From an uncultured euryarchaeote (GTDB taxonomy: Archaea > Thermoplasmatota > Poseidoniia > Poseidoniales > Thalassarchaeaceae), in assembly GCA_937897085.1 (NCBI GenBank), contig CALCOR010000157.1:1-22792 (forward strand): 22,792 nucleotides of DNA, given 5' to 3'. Position 1 is the stretch's first letter; each line of letters starts with the position of its first letter. A model generated the notes under the pieces. That model saw only the letters and a list, made by a program, of their open reading frames with translations. It ran no database searches and had not been told where the DNA came from. A program made the translations under genes and the position numbers. Of this stretch, positions 16,018 to 22,792 are shown piece after piece.

Positions 16018-17301
16018 ATGCTGGACATGCGCATGTTCCGCGACCACGCAGATGTCATTCGCGCCGACCACGCCAAGCGAGGCCTGACAACAGAGAACAT
16101 CGACCGAGTAATCGAACTTGACTCCGCGTGGAAGAAGGCCCGCTACGACGCGGACCAGTTGCGTAAGGAGCGAAACCAAGCGGCTCGCGGCATCGCCGAG
16201 GCGAAGAAAGAAGGCGACGCCAAATCTGCCGAGCGCATCATATCCGCGGTCGCTGAACTCGGGGCTAACATCGAGGCTCTTGGTCAGCGTGCCGACGATC
16301 TAGAGTCGGAACGGGACGCACTCAGGATGCGCATACCGAACGTGCTCCACGATGCGGTTCCAGTCGGTCCGGACAGCACCGGGAACACCCAGCATTCGCT
16401 GCACGGAGAGAAGCCGAAGTTCGATTTTGAACCGCGCACGCACAACGAGATTGCAGAGATGAACAACTGGGTGGAACTGGCACGGGCTGCGAAGATCACG
16501 GGCAGCCGGTTCTATTTCCTCAAAGGAGACCTGGCACGGCTGGAACTGGCGCTGCAGCAGTTCGGTGTCGACTTCATGACAGCACGGGGATACACCTTGG
16601 TGCAGCCGCCATCGATGATGAACCGGCGCGCCTACGAGGGTGTGACCGACCTCGCCGACTTCGAGACGGTGATGTACGACGTGCAGCCGGACGGTTACTA
16701 CCTGATCGCCACCAGCGAGCATCCGCTGACCGCGCTCTACATGGACGAGGTCATCGAACCGAGTCTGCTGCCGCTGAAGATGGTCGGCTCCTCACCCTGT
16801 TTCCGCCGTGAGGTGGGCGCCCACGGCCAAGCGGACAAGGGCATCTGGAGGGTTCACCAGTTCACCAAGATTGAGCAGGTCGTCATCTCGCACCCCGACG
16901 ACTCGTGGGACTGCCACGAGGAGTTGCTCGCTAACGCCGTAGACATGTGGAACGCGCTCGGACTGCATTTCGAGGTGGTGAACATCTGCACTGGCGACAT
17001 GGGCACCATCGCCGCCCGCAAGTACGACCTCGAGGCCTGGCTTCCCGGTGTCGGGGAGTACAAGGAGGTCGTCTCCTGCTCCAACTGCACCGATTACCAA
17101 GCGAACCGATTGCGTATGCGCTACCGTACGCCCGACGGCAACGCGGCCGTGCACACACTCAATTCGACGCTGGTGGCGACCAGTCGGGCGCTGGTGGCCA
17201 TCGTGGAACAGTGCCAACTCGCTGATGGGAGGGTCTCCGTGCCCGAAGGGTTGCAGCCGTACATCGGTGGGCAGACTGTTCTGGAACCTTCCAATTGGTG
17301 A
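16018..17301 (+). CDS. serS: Seryl-tRNA synthetase, class II
   Basis: This 427-residue cytoplasmic enzyme charges tRNA-Ser (and tRNA-Sec where present) with serine. The start MLDMRMFRDH at ATG 16018 is the typical SerRS N-terminus. An upstream in-frame TTG (15985) would add 11 unlikely residues. Residues of about 30-105 form the antiparallel coiled-coil tRNA-binding arm. Motif 2 is FRREVGAHGQADKGIWR (from 262), and motif 3 is NSTLVATSRALVAI (Arg390). The C-terminus VPEGLQPYIGG matches the usual VPxxLxPYxGG end. The length equals that of standard bacterial-type/common SerRS, not the rare methanogenic type. It probably shares a transcript with the presenilin-like gene, since no clear TATA box is seen in the 46-bp gap. 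Confidence 0.97.
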   Translation: MLDMRMFRDHADVIRADHAKRGLTTENIDRVIELDSAWKKARYDADQLRKERNQAARGIAEAKKEGDAKSAERIISAVAELGANIEALGQRADDLESERDALRMRIPNVLHDAVPVGPDSTGNTQHSLHGEKPKFDFEPRTHNEIAEMNNWVELARAAKITGSRFYFLKGDLARLELALQQFGVDFMTARGYTLVQPPSMMNRRAYEGVTDLADFETVMYDVQPDGYYLIATSEHPLTALYMDEVIEPSLLPLKMVGSSPCFRREVGAHGQADKGIWRVHQFTKIEQVVISHPDDSWDCHEELLANAVDMWNALGLHFEVVNICTGDMGTIAARKYDLEAWLPGVGEYKEVVSCSNCTDYQANRLRMRYRTPDGNAAVHTLNSTLVATSRALVAIVEQCQLADGRVSVPEGLQPYIGGQTVLEPSNW

Positions 17302-17318
17302 CATTCATTTTCCAATTG
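17289..17318 (+). repeat. Direct repeat TTCCAATTG, two copies 21 bp apart
   Basis: TTCCAATTG occurs at 17289-17297 (over the end of serS) and at 17310-17318, each containing the palindromic core CAATTG. The 21-bp period is two helical turns, so both copies face the same side of the DNA just upstream of the TATA-like element. They could be activator or regulator sites of the downstream surface-protein gene. Confidence 0.35.
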
Positions 17319-17326
17319 AGAATCTT

Positions 17327-17336
17327 CTCTTTAATT
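17327..17336 (+). promoter_or_regulatory. TATA-like element of the TSP3 surface-protein gene
   Basis: TCTTTAATTC in the A/T-rich 92-bp gap after serS. A start about 25 bp downstream would lie near 17355-17360, inside the following palindrome, giving a leader of about 35 bases. A second weaker candidate, TCTTAT (17381-17386), would instead give a leaderless message from the ATG at 17412. Confidence 0.4.
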
Positions 17337-17347
17337 CACTCACGTAC

Positions 17348-17365
17348 GTCGACTCTGGAGTCGAC
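17348..17365. promoter_or_regulatory. Perfect palindrome over the predicted start site; candidate operator
   Basis: GTCGACTCTGGAGTCGAC has 8-bp perfect arms and a 2-bp spacer, placed about 15-30 bp after the TATA-like element. The position mirrors that of the palindrome before the 3073 gene, though the sequence differs, so a different regulator would bind. Confidence 0.5.
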
Positions 17366-17393
17366 ACAAACCCATGCAAATCTTATCCATGCG

Positions 17394-20291
17394 ATGCTGA
17401 AGCCACGCCCAATGCAGCCGTTCCGCTCCGCCATCGCCCAGCCCATCATTCTCCTGCTACTGATCTTCTCGGCACTCGCCCCGTTGGCCAACGGTGCAGT
17501 CGATTCTGTGACCGAACTGCCTGCCTCGCAACCGAGCATGTTCCGTTCAGGCGGCAATCAGATCAACCTCGACCAAGGTGAATGGCTGTCAGTCAGCAAC
17601 GGAACCTACTGGGAGTATGCCCGGACAATCTCAACGGCGGAAGGTGTCGACATCCAAGGCAATGCCGTGACCTGGACGGCGGTCGGCGGGACTTTCCGCG
17701 GCGAAGCCCAATTCGGTGACACGACCCTGACACACAACCAGGATTTCGAGCGTACCTTCCTCGCCGTGCTCAATGACACAGGTAAGTGGGAATGGGCGAT
17801 CGACTTCGGTGGAGACTCCAATGATGACTGGATGTCCTCGGTCGCCATCCTACCATCAGGCGAGGTCTACGTGGCCGGTATCCTGCACGGGGCCAGCAGC
17901 AGTGGAACCTTCGGTAATCTGACCCTCAATGAGACGGGCTCGTACCTTGGACTCGTCTCCTCCGCCGGCATCTGGCAGTGGGTGCTACCGCTATCGAACA
18001 TCACCGTCGATGAGGTGCGACTCGACTCGCAAGGCAACCTGTTCGTCGCCGGCGCGGTCAACCCGGGAGGAGGTTTGCGGGTGCTGAACTGGACGGTCAA
18101 CCAGTCAAATGCAGTCATCGTACTGAAGATGGATCCGTTCCAGAACTGGCTTTGGTACGCAACCTCGAACGCCGAGATGGCCGACCGCGCAACCGCCATC
18201 GACGTCGACGCCAATGGTGACGCGTACATCTGCGGATTCTACCAGGAGCGTACCCATTTCGGCCAGTACAACCTCTCCAGCGGTTCAGGTTCGTACATCT
18301 ACGTCGCCAAGATGGACGGTGCCACCGGCATGTGGCTGTGGGCCAACCATGAGACCAGCGGTGGGTCCGGGTCCAATCGCTGCTACGGTATATCGGTCGA
18401 CGATATCACCGGTGACGCCATCATCACCGGCAATCTACAGGGCGCAGCGACGATGGGTAACCGCATCACCTCAGTCGGTATCGGGGACTCCTTCATCGCC
18501 AAGATCGCCACCAATGGTTCGTGGGAATGGGCTGAGGAAGTAGGTGGACAGGGCAATGAGTACGGGTATGGAGTCGCCTACGGATGGAACCAGACAGCGA
18601 TGGTGGTCGGCGCGTTCAGCGGCGACACCAATATCTCAGGGGTACAACACACCAACGCAGGAGGCTACGACGGATTCGCAGCGCTGTACAACCGACAGGG
18701 CTACCCAATCGACTCGTTCAGTTCCGGCAGTCCCTACTACGACCGGATCTACGCGGTCTCCACTGACGGGCACGGAGACTTCACCTTGGTGGGGCGCTAC
18801 AACAATCAAACGCAACTCGCAGACCATTCACTGAATACCACCAGTTCGTCATCCATGTTCGTATGGCACATCTCACTCGACAGTGATGATGACGACATCA
18901 TCAACAAGTTGGACAATTGTCCCGACCAGCACAATATTGGTCAGGATGATTTCGACTCCGACGGCCCAGGTGATGCCTGTGACCCTGATGACGATAACGA
19001 CGGCATCCCTGACCAAGGAGACTTGTGCTCATTTGGTCTGACCGGCTGGACCTCAAGCAACATCACCGACCATGACTCGGACGGATGCCGCGACGGCGAC
19101 GAGGATGACGACGACGACAATGACACCATCGTAGACCCAGACGATGACTGCGCTCGAGGAGACCTCGGTTGGACATCGAACTCCTCCACCACGGACCACG
19201 ACTCCGATGGTTGCCAGGATTCCGATGAAGACCTAGATGATGATGACGATCTGGTCCTCGATGCTGCGGACCAATGCGAGCGAGGCGCGCTGAACTGGAC
19301 CTCAGATGCGACCAGCGACCACGATGGTGACGGCTGCCGCGATGTCGACGAGGATGACGATGATGACGGAGACCATATTGACGACGGCGATGACGAATGC
19401 CGCCTCGGCATGACGGGATGGACTTCCTTGCGCTCATCGGACTGGGATATTGACGGCTGTCGCGACGTGGACGAGGATGACGATGATGACGCGGACTCGG
19501 TTCTGGATGTCGATGACGACTGCCTGATGAGCCGGGTAGAGTGGGTCTCCAACACATCCACCGACTATGACGGAGACGGCTGTGAGGACTCATACGAGGA
19601 TGACGACAACGACAATGATGGGATCGTGAACCCGTTCGATGATTGCTCACCCGGTGAACTGGGATGGACCTCGACCGAGAGCACGGACCTCGACGGAGAC
19701 GGCTGTCTCGACGAGACTGAGGATGATGACGACGATGGTGACACCATTCCCGACGTGTCCGACGACTGTCCGCGCGGGGAGAATCACTGGACCTCGAGCT
19801 CGAGTTCGGACATCGATTCAGATGGATGCCGGGACCACACCGAGGATCTCGACGACGACCAGGATGGTACCCTCGATGACGAAGACGGCTGTCCAAGGGA
19901 AATCGGAAATTCGACCGAAGGTTATCTTCCCGGGTGCCCGGACAGCGACGGTGACGGGTGGGCAGACAGTATCGATGCCTTCCCCGAGGACCCGACGCAA
20001 TGGAGTGACAGCGACGGGGATGGATTCGGCGACAACGCGCTGGGCACCAATCCCGACGACTGCCCTGAGGTCGCGGGTGACAACACTACCGCGCCGATGC
20101 GCGGCTGTCCTCCTCCCGAACCACCTCCATTCATCCTGGACAAGGACAAACCTGACGACGGAAGTGAACTGGACAGCGAACAGTCAGGTCAAGTCCCTCA
20201 AGCGGTGATGATCCAGATCGCATGCGGAGTGCTGCTCGTACTCGTCCTGCTGCTAGGCCTCTCCTTCTGGTTGCGCAAGTCGCAGTCCTAG
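17394..20291 (+). CDS. Acidic surface protein: beta-propeller-like repeats, thrombospondin type 3-like repeats, C-terminal anchor (965 aa)
   Basis: A signal peptide is clear (basic start, then IILLLLIFSALAPLANGA, cleavage near 36-38). Residues of about 70-490 hold repeats of about 60 residues, each with a G-x-W-x-W-type strand (132/134, 194/196, 252/254, 314/316, 377/379) and a later G/V/A strand, as in SBBP-type propellers. From about 497 the protein becomes Asp-rich with Cys, matching calcium-binding thrombospondin type 3 repeats. Seven units of 41-42 residues run from 543 to 830, then two DSDGDG segments. A Pro/Asp stalk leads to one helix (about 938-960) and a short basic tail, so the bulk is outside. 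Probable role: calcium-dependent adhesion or a surface stalk. ATG 17394 is chosen; ATG 17412 also leaves a good signal peptide. It converges on the carboxylase genes. Confidence 0.88.
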   Translation: MLKPRPMQPFRSAIAQPIILLLLIFSALAPLANGAVDSVTELPASQPSMFRSGGNQINLDQGEWLSVSNGTYWEYARTISTAEGVDIQGNAVTWTAVGGTFRGEAQFGDTTLTHNQDFERTFLAVLNDTGKWEWAIDFGGDSNDDWMSSVAILPSGEVYVAGILHGASSSGTFGNLTLNETGSYLGLVSSAGIWQWVLPLSNITVDEVRLDSQGNLFVAGAVNPGGGLRVLNWTVNQSNAVIVLKMDPFQNWLWYATSNAEMADRATAIDVDANGDAYICGFYQERTHFGQYNLSSGSGSYIYVAKMDGATGMWLWANHETSGGSGSNRCYGISVDDITGDAIITGNLQGAATMGNRITSVGIGDSFIAKIATNGSWEWAEEVGGQGNEYGYGVAYGWNQTAMVVGAFSGDTNISGVQHTNAGGYDGFAALYNRQGYPIDSFSSGSPYYDRIYAVSTDGHGDFTLVGRYNNQTQLADHSLNTTSSSSMFVWHISLDSDDDDIINKLDNCPDQHNIGQDDFDSDGPGDACDPDDDNDGIPDQGDLCSFGLTGWTSSNITDHDSDGCRDGDEDDDDDNDTIVDPDDDCARGDLGWTSNSSTTDHDSDGCQDSDEDLDDDDDLVLDAADQCERGALNWTSDATSDHDGDGCRDVDEDDDDDGDHIDDGDDECRLGMTGWTSLRSSDWDIDGCRDVDEDDDDDADSVLDVDDDCLMSRVEWVSNTSTDYDGDGCEDSYEDDDNDNDGIVNPFDDCSPGELGWTSTESTDLDGDGCLDETEDDDDDGDTIPDVSDDCPRGENHWTSSSSSDIDSDGCRDHTEDLDDDQDGTLDDEDGCPREIGNSTEGYLPGCPDSDGDGWADSIDAFPEDPTQWSDSDGDGFGDNALGTNPDDCPEVAGDNTTAPMRGCPPPEPPPFILDKDKPDDGSELDSEQSGQVPQAVMIQIACGVLLVLVLLLGLSFWLRKSQS
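17781..18701 (+). repeat. Five propeller-like repeat units (~62 aa) within the TSP3 protein
   Basis: GKWEW, GIWQW, NWLW, GMWLW and GSWEW recur at residues 130, 192, 251, 312 and 375, spacing 58-63 residues. Each is followed by a GG or S-rich turn, a D-x-x-G turn and a V/A-G strand. Less regular units flank both sides, so the full propeller may have six or seven blades. Confidence 0.65.
19020..19883 (+). repeat. Seven tandem 41-42-residue TSP3-like repeats (864 bp)
   Basis: Each unit follows the pattern D-x-C, G-x-x-x-W-T-S, D-x-D-x-D-G-C, an E/D run (DEDDDDD-like), D-x-I/V-x-D. Six units are exactly 41 residues and the second is 42, so repeats are strictly in phase. Two Cys per unit, one before the Trp and one after the DxDxDG calcium loop, could form disulfides within or between units. 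DNA copies are diverged in wobble positions, which argues against a very recent expansion. Confidence 0.85.
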
Positions 20292-20311
20292 GCGACGACG
20301 CCCATCGAGCC

Positions 20312-20830
20312 TCAATGGTCACCGGCTGGTTCTATCTCGATGAGCAGCGCTCCCTGATCGACCTGCGCGCCAACATCGTGGGGGATGGCACTCACCCTTC
20401 CCGAGACGGCAGCACAGATGCGGTTCTCCATCTTCATCGCCTCCAGCACCATCAGAGCCTGCCCCACTTCGACCGAATCACCCACCGCGCACATCACCGC
20501 CAGCACCTTGCCTGGCATCGGGGCGGTCAGCCCCGCACCAGAGGTCGCGGCGCGGGTCGCGCCCGGCTCTGCAACTCGGATGCGCGAGACGTGACCATCG
20601 AAATGCACCCACCAGTCGTCACCGACCTTTGCCAGTCTGGCCTGTCGTCGATCGTCTCCTTGCACGAGCCAGAGTGTCCCAGAATCGTCGCCCGGCTCAA
20701 CCGAGGACTGAGAGACATCGACCAACTCCCCGTCTCGGGTCGCTGATGACAGAATCAATCCGGCTCCTGAGCGCATCAGAGAGACATCCCAGCGAGATGC
20801 GTCGATGTCATCGATGAACGTCTCTCGCAT
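20312..20830 (-). CDS. Biotin carboxyl carrier protein (separate BT-BCCP part of an acyl-CoA carboxylase alpha subunit)
   Basis: The 172-residue protein ends in a biotinyl/lipoyl domain: GLTAPMPGKVLAV, then EAMKMEN with the biotin-accepting Lys133, then a closing VDQGALLIEIE strand. It carries CO2 from the biotin carboxylase to the carboxyltransferase. The first 90 residues (beta-rich, with WWVHFDGHVSRI) resemble the linker/BT region that lies between BC and BCCP in MCC/PCC alpha subunits, rather than the Pro/Ala linker of AccB. The ATG at 20828-20830 is preceded by AGGTGATG, an almost perfect archaeal Shine-Dalgarno that begins at the stop codon of the carboxylase gene. The gap is only 9 bp, so both are surely made together. 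Confidence 0.92.
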   Translation of the reverse strand: MRETFIDDIDASRWDVSLMRSGAGLILSSATRDGELVDVSQSSVEPGDDSGTLWLVQGDDRRQARLAKVGDDWWVHFDGHVSRIRVAEPGATRAATSGAGLTAPMPGKVLAVMCAVGDSVEVGQALMVLEAMKMENRICAAVSGRVSAIPHDVGAQVDQGALLIEIEPAGDH

Positions 20831-20840
20831 GGCATCACCT
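20831..20840 (-). promoter_or_regulatory. Strong Shine-Dalgarno between biotin carboxylase and BCCP genes
   Basis: On the minus strand the gap reads AGGTGATGCC, with AGGTGAT complementary to the archaeal 16S 3' end. It follows the upstream TGA directly and fixes ATG 20830 as the BCCP start. Confidence 0.75.
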
Positions 20841-22414
20841 CAGGGGAAACTCCTACTCAAGGTCAGGAACGGGTTGTATGGATCCGGTCCGAGGTCCTCT
20901 TCATCCATTGCATCCCCCGCAGAGGTGGTCACACCGCTACGGTGCAGGGCGAGTTGCTCGGCCGCTGCGGCGAGCATTACTGCAGCAGGTGGACGGGAGT
21001 CACGATGGGTGTCCGCGGACCATCCCTCAGGCCAGCAGCGGGAGATGAAATCGGTCGTTGTCTCGGCGGCAGCGAATCCGGGGTGCGACACCACATCGCC
21101 AAGGAATTCGATGTTCGTGGTCGCGCCGAGCACCACGAATCGCGACAAAGCCTGCGCCATCCTCTCGATGCAAGAGGACCGATCTTCTGCGTGTACCACC
21201 AGCTTCGCGAGCATCGGGTCGTAGTCGAGACTGACATCGTCGCCCTCCCGAACACCTGTGTCGATCCGGACCCCAGGACCGACCGGTGGGTCCCATACCA
21301 CGAGTCTGCCCCCTGCGGGTAGGAACTGATTGGCAGGATCCTCGGCGTAGATGCGCGCCTCGATGGCATGTCCCGATGCTGAGATGTCGGATTGAGATAT
21401 CGTGAGGGGGAGCCCTGCTGCGATGCGCAACTGTTCCTGAACGAGGTCGACACCGGTGATCATCTCGGTGACCGGATGCTCGACCTGTATGCGGGTATTC
21501 ATCTCGAGGAAGTGGAACGAGCCATCTGCGGCGACGAGGAACTCGACAGTACCTGCTCCAAGATAATTGACGGCCCGGGCGGCCGCCACCGCGGCACTCC
21601 CCATCGCCTCGCGGGTCTCCTCATCAATCGCCGCGCTCGGCGCCTCCTCGACCACCTTCTGGTGCCGCCGCTGCACGCTGCACTCCCGCTCAAGCAGGTG
21701 GATGACGTTTCCATCGTTGTCAGCCAGCACCTGCACCTCGATGTGCCGCGGGGTCTCCAAGAGGGATTCGACATAGACCGTGCCATCGCCGAACGCCGAC
21801 AGCGCCTCGCGCTGGGCTGCGACGTAGGCAGCGTCCAGCTCTCCCGCTGAATGAACGGTGCGCATTCCCTTGCCGCCACCCCCAGCGCTCGCCTTGAGCA
21901 GCAGCGGGAATCCGACCCGCGCCGCCAACTCCTGCAGCGCGTGCGTGCGCGCGGGCAGGTCGTCGGATTCCGAAAGTTCACCACCGGGGGTCACGGGCAC
22001 GCCCGAGGCGCGCATCAGACGGCGGGCAGCCACCTTGTCACCCATCGATTCGATCGCGCTCGCCGGGGGTCCAATCCAAACAAGCCCGGCCGCCTCGATT
22101 GAATGAGCGAACTCAGCACGCTCTGAAAGAAAACCATAGCCAGGATGAATCGCATCGGCCCCCGTTGCTGCACAAGCGCGCATGATAGCCCCTATGGAGA
22201 GATAGGTAGCAGAAAGATCTCCTTCGAGCAGCACCGCCTCATCTGCCAGTTCCACATGCAGCGCGTTGGCGTCGCCGCGCGAGTGTACTGCGACCGTCTC
22301 CAGCCCTAACTCACGACACGCATGGATGACGCGGCAAGCGATCTCACCCCTGTTGGCCACGAGCACCTTGGAGAACGGTGACGGTGCACCCTCCTGCCAC
22401 TCGAGTGCAGCCAC
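20840..22414 (-). CDS. Biotin carboxylase subunit of an acyl-CoA carboxylase (likely MCC/PCC/ACC type)
   Basis: This 524-residue ATP-grasp enzyme carboxylates biotin on the carrier protein using bicarbonate and ATP. Seen in order: VLVANRGEIACRVI (17-30), HPGYGFLSE (90-98), SAGGGGKG (176-183), ERECSVQRRHQK (242-253), EMNTRIQVEHPVTE (304-317) and a BC C-terminal domain with DTGVREGD and DYDPMLAK. About 60 extra residues at the end (AAAAEQLALHR, then DPYNPFLTL) resemble the start of the linker in fused MCC/PCC alpha chains. The start is GTG 22412-22414, with GGAGG (22423-22427) eight bases upstream. GTG 22420 is the alternative, and the frame upstream is a shadow of the hydratase gene. The 16-bp gap to the hydratase stop suggests an operon. 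Confidence 0.93.
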   Translation of the reverse strand: MAALEWQEGAPSPFSKVLVANRGEIACRVIHACRELGLETVAVHSRGDANALHVELADEAVLLEGDLSATYLSIGAIMRACAATGADAIHPGYGFLSERAEFAHSIEAAGLVWIGPPASAIESMGDKVAARRLMRASGVPVTPGGELSESDDLPARTHALQELAARVGFPLLLKASAGGGGKGMRTVHSAGELDAAYVAAQREALSAFGDGTVYVESLLETPRHIEVQVLADNDGNVIHLLERECSVQRRHQKVVEEAPSAAIDEETREAMGSAAVAAARAVNYLGAGTVEFLVAADGSFHFLEMNTRIQVEHPVTEMITGVDLVQEQLRIAAGLPLTISQSDISASGHAIEARIYAEDPANQFLPAGGRLVVWDPPVGPGVRIDTGVREGDDVSLDYDPMLAKLVVHAEDRSSCIERMAQALSRFVVLGATTNIEFLGDVVSHPGFAAAETTTDFISRCWPEGWSADTHRDSRPPAAVMLAAAAEQLALHRSGVTTSAGDAMDEEDLGPDPYNPFLTLSRSFP

Positions 22415-22422
22415 CCGCACCG

Positions 22423-22427
22423 CCTCC
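22423..22427 (-). promoter_or_regulatory. Shine-Dalgarno for the biotin carboxylase GTG start
   Basis: On the minus strand this reads GGAGG, inside the gap after the hydratase stop and eight bases before GTG 22414. It excludes the long upstream open frame as the true N-terminus. Confidence 0.55.
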
Positions 22428-22430
22428 GCC

Positions 22431-22792
22431 TCAGTCCTCGTCGTCGGCTCCGACGTACCAGGATGGCGTGCCGCCATCGAGGAACGCCGACAGACCGTCC
22501 TGACCCTCAGCGCTGCCGCGCATCTCTGAAGTCTTGTCGAGGGTCCACTCGCGCAACTCCTGGTCACTCCCGCTCCAACGGTCGAAAACAGCCACCAATC
22601 GCTTCGCTTCGGCGACCGCTGCGGGCCCGGTGCTGAGTATCTCGTCAATGACCACCTGTGTGGCTGCAGGGAAGTCGTCAACCGATCCGCACACCTCATC
22701 GACCATGCCGATGCGCAGCGCCTCTTCAGCATCAATGCGCTTCGCCAGCGTCGCCAGGCGACGGGTCTGGGCACTGCCGAGTCGGCGATGGA
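22431..22792 (-). CDS. Enoyl-CoA hydratase/isomerase family protein, 5' end outside the window
   Basis: About 119 C-terminal residues are visible. RIDAEEALRIGMVDEV is the classic crotonase segment after the active site, preceded by RRLGSAQTRRLA. A helix-rich end with AVAEAKRLV and SDQELREWTLDKT follows, then SAEGQDGLSAFLDGG, the common end of enoyl-CoA hydratases. The short acidic tail ends VGADDED. The oxyanion-hole and catalytic Glu region lies beyond the window edge, so activity cannot be judged. Its place before a biotin carboxylase and BCCP is that of liuC (methylglutaconyl-CoA hydratase) in bacterial leucine-degradation clusters, which is a contextual guess only. Confidence 0.88.
   Translation of the reverse strand, partial: HRRLGSAQTRRLATLAKRIDAEEALRIGMVDEVCGSVDDFPAATQVVIDEILSTGPAAVAEAKRLVAVFDRWSGSDQELREWTLDKTSEMRGSAEGQDGLSAFLDGGTPSWYVGADDED

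Noticed and set aside
17302..17336. Pyrimidine-rich stretch after serS considered as an intrinsic terminator
   Set aside because: T runs reach only four bases, and the region is better explained as promoter A/T content. Termination here is possible but not supported.
19020..19883. Tandem repeats considered as a CRISPR array or DNA-level satellite
   Set aside because: The 123-bp period is in frame and codes for a conserved protein pattern. There are no identical short repeats with unique spacers.
18941..19896. Long antisense open frames (about 200 and 277 codons) across the TSP3 repeats
   Set aside because: They come from the GAC/GAT-rich repeats, giving Ser- or Arg/His-rich low-complexity products with no start signals. 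The sense strand has a signal peptide, repeats and an anchor.
22415..22774. 120-codon N-terminal extension of the biotin carboxylase
   Set aside because: It is the shadow of the enoyl-CoA hydratase gene on the same strand. Family similarity and a Shine-Dalgarno place the start at 22414.

Overview
The window looks like chromosomal DNA of a planktonic euryarchaeon. A Marine Group II archaeon (Candidatus Poseidoniales, Thermoplasmatota) is the best fit. This is an inference from gene content and signals, not from a marker tree. The evidence is high GC (roughly 60%), archaeal Shine-Dalgarno and TATA-like signals, a Sec11-type (Ser/His) signal peptidase, a UPF0200 nucleotide kinase, an Lhr-type helicase, a presenilin-type protease, and giant acidic surface proteins with thrombospondin type 3 repeats next to an acyl-CoA carboxylase set of bacterial style. 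Coding density is very high, with no gap over 125 bases. I see no rRNA, tRNA, CRISPR array, insertion sequence or prophage.

Layout. (1) 1-1158: the 3' part of a site-2-type metalloprotease, convergent with a minus-strand pair (1167-2949) of a signal peptidase I and a four-helix membrane protein. (2) A divergent promoter region (2950-3072) with a TATA-like box and a perfect 7+7 bp palindrome leads into a 1,671-residue secreted, C-terminally anchored surface protein (3073-8088). Its stop overlaps the start of an Lhr-like helicase (8085-11183), which is followed by a small P-loop kinase of the UPF0200 type with no canonical start codon (11239-11796). (3) Minus strand, 11800-13715: a dCMP-deaminase-like enzyme overlapping folC (dihydrofolate/folylpolyglutamate synthase). 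(4) Plus strand: a 729-residue presenilin-type aspartyl protease with an extra ~370-residue extracytoplasmic insert (13782-15971), seryl-tRNA synthetase (16018-17301), and a 965-residue surface protein made of a beta-propeller-like region plus seven ~41-residue acidic TSP3-like repeats (17394-20291). (5) Minus strand, 20312 to the right edge: biotin carboxyl carrier protein, biotin carboxylase, and the C-terminal part of an enoyl-CoA hydratase.

How the genes may work together. Three membrane-associated proteases (site-2 protease, signal peptidase, presenilin-like protease) lie among two very large exported proteins, so much of the window concerns the cell surface and its proteolytic processing. 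The deaminase and FolC both feed one-carbon/thymidylate metabolism. The hydratase, biotin carboxylase and carrier protein are in the order of the leucine-degradation (liu) clusters of bacteria, with the carboxylase alpha subunit split in two. That fits an amino-acid-degrading heterotroph.

The most striking points are the presenilin-type protease with the large lumenal/extracellular insert, the perfect palindromes at the predicted transcription starts of both surface-protein genes, the translational overlap of a giant surface protein with a helicase, and the missing canonical start of the kinase.
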